Source: PVC group bacterium (GTDB lineage Bacteria; Verrucomicrobiota; Kiritimatiellia; CAIKKV01; PXCX01). Taken from it: DNA of 9,330 nt. Below the pieces are notes generated by a model. That model was not told where the DNA came from. It ran no database searches and saw nothing but the letters and a program-made list of their open reading frames with translations. Made by a program: the position numbers and the translations under genes. The stretch lies in NCBI GenBank assembly GCA_003567575.1, contig PWZG01000624.1, positions 1-9,330 on the forward strand, written 5' to 3'. This document shows positions 7,176-9,330 of this stretch, piece after piece (position 1 is the first letter of the stretch; each line of letters starts with the position of its first letter).

Positions 7176-8198
7176 TCAATTTTTCTCCGCCTTAACGGTT
7201 TTGGGTCGTTGAAAACGCGAGCGGTCAACCGGTTTAGAAACGGCCTGGCCATCCGGACCCAAAACAGACCTATGAGATCCGGCCTCCTCCAAAACCATAT
7301 CCGTCGTACGGAAATGGCATTTTGCGGTCTTGACCAGAATCTCCGGTCCGTATGCCGCGACCAAACGCACCGCAGATTCGCGAACGGCTGCCGACGCGCC
7401 TTTTTTAAAGGGGACACCGTATAATTCCTCAAGTTTTTTGATGGCATAAACAAATGCGGCACGCGCCAAAATCGATGCGGCGGCCACCGCCGGATCGGAT
7501 TCGGCGCGCGGACGCTGCTCCAGTTCAATCCCCCGACCCTTTTGCATCAATGCTTTTTTTACCTGGCTGGCATTGCCGAACTGATCGGAAATGGCGCGCG
7601 GACAATCCGGAACGGCTTCCAGCAGGTTCTCGATGGCGCGGGCATGGCCCCAGGCCAGAATCGCGTTGACGCTGCGCATCTGGCGATACAACCGGTTATA
7701 AGCCGCAGGCCCAATTGGCACTATGCTGAACCGGCGCCCCAACAAACGACGTAAACCTGCCGCCACCTCCAGCAAACGTTTCTCGCTGGTATAACGTTTA
7801 CTATCCTTAACATCCATTTCACGCAGTTTCTCGCACAAATCGGCATCCACATAGGCGGCGGCGATGATCATGGGGCCAAAATAATCACCCTTACCGCTTT
7901 CATCCACCCCCATATGCGCTTCCGCCACACGAGGATCGATGACGGTTTCGTAACCCAGACGCGCTTCACCCAGCACATGAGGCTCCAAAACAAACTCGAC
8001 GAACTCAGACGCGCCCTTGCCCTGCACAAGACATTTGCCGCTTTTCCCAAAAAGCGCGATGCGGCACCGCTCCGATTCCGCCGCAATCCGGGCGTGCGGC
8101 ACTTGGACAAGACGGTAATTGCCGCCACGCAACACATCGCATAATTGCTCCTGCTGTTCGGCGTTCAACGGAATGGTCAAAGAAGTCGGTGCGCTCAT
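7176..8198 (-). CDS. rnhC: Ribonuclease HIII
   Basis: This endonuclease cuts the RNA strand of RNA/DNA hybrids, removing R-loops and primer remnants in the cytoplasm. The 340-residue protein starts with a roughly 85-residue region in the place of the TBP-like substrate-binding domain of RNase HIII. The catalytic domain then opens with VDESGKGDYFGPM (Asp99, Glu100). Asp205 in ISDQFG and Glu233 in RAESDPAVAAASILARA complete the D-E-D-E set typical of HIII rather than HII. The ESGKGD variant of the first motif is also HIII-specific. Family members are usually near 310 residues; here about 40 residues past the catalytic domain form a basic tail rich in Lys and Arg. The ATG at 8198 has AGGGAGA 10 nt upstream and a strong promoter 34 nt upstream. 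It is the first gene of a probable two-gene unit with the dehydratase downstream, with no obvious functional link between them. Confidence 0.96.
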   Translation of the reverse strand: MSAPTSLTIPLNAEQQEQLCDVLRGGNYRLVQVPHARIAAESERCRIALFGKSGKCLVQGKGASEFVEFVLEPHVLGEARLGYETVIDPRVAEAHMGVDESGKGDYFGPMIIAAAYVDADLCEKLREMDVKDSKRYTSEKRLLEVAAGLRRLLGRRFSIVPIGPAAYNRLYRQMRSVNAILAWGHARAIENLLEAVPDCPRAISDQFGNASQVKKALMQKGRGIELEQRPRAESDPAVAAASILARAAFVYAIKKLEELYGVPFKKGASAAVRESAVRLVAAYGPEILVKTAKCHFRTTDMVLEEAGSHRSVLGPDGQAVSKPVDRSRFQRPKTVKAEKN

Positions 8199-8231
8199 GG
8201 TTCGATATTCTCCCTGTCAAAATGAGACGGT

Positions 8232-8260
8232 AATATAACCCAATACCGATACCGAATCAA
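8232..8260 (-). promoter_or_regulatory. Sigma70-like promoter for rnhC and the dehydratase gene
   Basis: On the minus strand TTGATT (8255-8260) and TATATT (8232-8237) are separated by exactly 17 nt. The -10 matches 5 of 6 consensus bases and the -35 matches 4 of 6. The predicted start near 8225 gives a leader of about 27 nt, just enough for the AGGGAGA ribosome site at 8209-8215. Confidence 0.62.
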
Positions 8261-8276
8261 GTCCGGTTGCCGGGAC

Positions 8277-8299
8277 AAAAAAAATAAAAAAATAAAAAA
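8277..8299. promoter_or_regulatory. A-tract between two divergent promoters (UP-element-like)
   Basis: Runs of 8, 7 and 6 adenines are separated by single thymines. The tract lies 13 bp upstream of the -35 box of the beta-barrel gene and 16 bp upstream of the rnhC -35 box on the other strand. Such A/T-rich stretches upstream of a -35 box bind the RNA polymerase alpha C-terminal domain or bend DNA. The base pattern is seen directly; the function is inferred. Confidence 0.45.
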
Positions 8300-8312
8300 C
8301 CTAATTTTAGGG

Positions 8313-8342
8313 TTGACGAAAAGCCAAGAATCAGGTAATTAT
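8313..8342 (+). promoter_or_regulatory. Sigma70-like promoter for the beta-barrel gene
   Basis: TTGACG (8313-8318) matches the -35 consensus at 5 of 6 positions. AATTAT (8337-8342) follows after 18 nt and matches the -10 at 4 of 6. The A-tract directly upstream strengthens the case. The expected start is near 8349, giving a leader of about 50 nt. Confidence 0.5.
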
Positions 8343-8385
8343 GTCTGGCATGAACACGGCCATGGAAGATTGTCAACATTGAAAG

Positions 8386-8392
8386 AAGGAGG
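8386..8392 (+). promoter_or_regulatory. Near-perfect Shine-Dalgarno of the beta-barrel gene
   Basis: AAGGAGG lies 7 nt before the ATG at 8400. It is the strongest ribosome site in the window and suggests high expression, as expected for an abundant envelope protein. It fixes the start at 8400 over the in-frame ATG codons at 8409 and 8412. Confidence 0.85.
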
Positions 8393-8399
8393 CAAGGAG

Positions 8400-9330
8400 A
8401 TGAGGAGCATGATGAAAAGGGTCCGTTTTACTGTGATCGGGGTATTGGCGTTGGGAATCGTATTGCCGTTATGGGCAAGGGATCCGGGGAGTCCGTTATC
8501 GTTATCCGTTCGCCTCGAAGGCGAATACAACGACAACCGCGACGGCGACAGCAGTGGGAAAGAAGACACCTTCACTACGAAGCTGCAGCCGCGTGCCGCG
8601 TTCGCCTATGACTTCGGCATAACTTATATCGATTTGTTTTACATGCCATATATACTAATGCGAAGCAATGCTCGTGACGATCAGAACGATACCGAGTTGT
8701 ACCATGAATTGGGCGCTGAGTTACGGCACGAGCTGACGCCAACGCTGACGTTAAGCCTGTCGGATCGGTTCAGCATAACGGATGACCCCAGTGTTTCCGA
8801 GGGCGGCGTTACGGTCCGTGAAAGCGCAACCTATAATAGGAACGTTCTGAACCTCGGATTGGGTATCGAAATGGATCCGATGACCATGATGGAAATCGGA
8901 GGGCACAGCGATGTTAAAAGATATAGCGAGCGCGCATGGCAAAATTTCGACGAGGACAAAGTCGGCGCGAACCTTACTCTGAAACGCGAACTGGGTATGA
9001 TGATGAACGTATTAACGACGTTGAGTTATGCCAAGTCCGAATTCAACGACGCAGTGGACCGCGGCGCTGAATTCGTATTCGCCGGCATCGGTTTGGAGAA
9101 AACGTTCAGCCCGAATCTGGCGGGCTATCTCACGGTTGGCTGGAATACCGCAAATCACAATTCATTAGGCGGTTCCACGGATACAGCGGCCGGTAACGCC
9201 CGCGTGGTTCTGTCGCCGACACCCGACACATCGCTTTCGCTGGCTGCGAGCTATGCGCTGGCCGATTCCGACTGGATGGGTTACTCGACCCAGGAACGCA
9301 CGGCGTTTTCGGCAACCTTAAACCATCGCG
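8400..9330 (+). CDS. Secreted outer-membrane beta-barrel protein, partial (3' end beyond window)
   Basis: The frame is open from the ATG at 8400 to the window edge: 310 codons without a stop, C-terminus missing. Residues 1-26 form a classic signal peptide: Lys/Arg near the N-terminus, a hydrophobic core at about 10-24, and likely cleavage after Trp25-Ala26. The mature part begins with SVRLEGEYNDNRDGD, then a TTKLQPRAAFAYDF strand, as in putative beta-barrel porin 2 (BBP2-type) proteins. Amphipathic strands then alternate with charged turns throughout, for example LTLSLSDRFSI, LNLGLGIEM, MMNVLTTLSYAKS, AGYLTVGWNTA and TSLSLAASYALA. This fits an outer-membrane barrel. Related barrels often sit in exopolysaccharide or exosortase loci and are thought to help export, which would suit the glycan genes nearby, but this copy could equally be a general porin. 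Family assignment is by pattern only. Confidence 0.82.
   Translation, partial: MRSMMKRVRFTVIGVLALGIVLPLWARDPGSPLSLSVRLEGEYNDNRDGDSSGKEDTFTTKLQPRAAFAYDFGITYIDLFYMPYILMRSNARDDQNDTELYHELGAELRHELTPTLTLSLSDRFSITDDPSVSEGGVTVRESATYNRNVLNLGLGIEMDPMTMMEIGGHSDVKRYSERAWQNFDEDKVGANLTLKRELGMMMNVLTTLSYAKSEFNDAVDRGAEFVFAGIGLEKTFSPNLAGYLTVGWNTANHNSLGGSTDTAAGNARVVLSPTPDTSLSLAASYALADSDWMGYSTQERTAFSATLNHR

Noticed and set aside
8261..8312. Intrinsic terminator from the GTCCGG/CCGGGAC imperfect repeat or the CCTAATTTTAGG palindrome next to the A-tract
   Set aside because: On the plus strand the hairpin is followed by A rather than T. On the minus strand no gene ends here, because the flanking genes diverge. A promoter-region role fits better.

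Overview
The window (about 55% GC by eye) looks like the chromosome of a Gram-negative-type, double-membrane bacterium. It carries an LPS-kinase-family domain, a polysaccharide-type nucleotide-sugar dehydratase and a secreted outer-membrane beta-barrel, and alongside them ribonuclease HIII. RNase HIII is common in Firmicutes and Chlamydiae and occurs patchily elsewhere. Together with an outer membrane it suggests the PVC superphylum (Kiritimatiellota, Lentisphaerota, Verrucomicrobiota or relatives). That placement is inference from gene content, not from a phylogenetic marker. I see no tRNA, rRNA, IS element, CRISPR array or integrase.

Layout: (1) 1-144 is a short flank with no convincing gene. 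(2) 145-1812, minus strand, is ilvD (dihydroxy-acid dehydratase), with its own sigma70-like promoter and a perfect 6-bp hairpin in the mRNA leader. (3) 2031-5142, plus strand, is a two-gene unit diverging from ilvD. It holds a HpcH/HpaI-type pyruvate aldolase, then an overlapping 779-residue protein that joins a glycosidase-like TIM barrel to a WaaP/Kdo-kinase-like domain. (4) 5166-8198, minus strand, is a probable rnhC (RNase HIII) - CapD/WbpM-type dehydratase operon, converging on the fusion gene with only 23 bp between stop codons. (5) 8400-9330, plus strand, is the N-terminal part of an exported outer-membrane beta-barrel, cut off by the window end. Its promoter and the rnhC promoter diverge around a shared A-tract.

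The most unusual item is the fusion protein. By pattern alignment its barrel resembles the clan GH-A / GH39 (PslG-like) fold, but both positions where the catalytic glutamates should lie are replaced (Thr181 and His298). The kinase half keeps its ATP-binding lysine, catalytic Asp/Asn and metal Asp. No signal peptide is visible. The simplest reading is a cytoplasmic glycan-binding pseudo-glycosidase that delivers a sugar substrate to a sugar or lipopolysaccharide kinase.

The aldolase upstream (2-keto-3-deoxy sugar acid chemistry), the membrane-bound dehydratase (UDP-HexNAc modification) and the barrel (of a type often found in exopolysaccharide loci) make a plausible, unproven surface-glycan neighbourhood. 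ilvD and rnhC are housekeeping genes that happen to border it.
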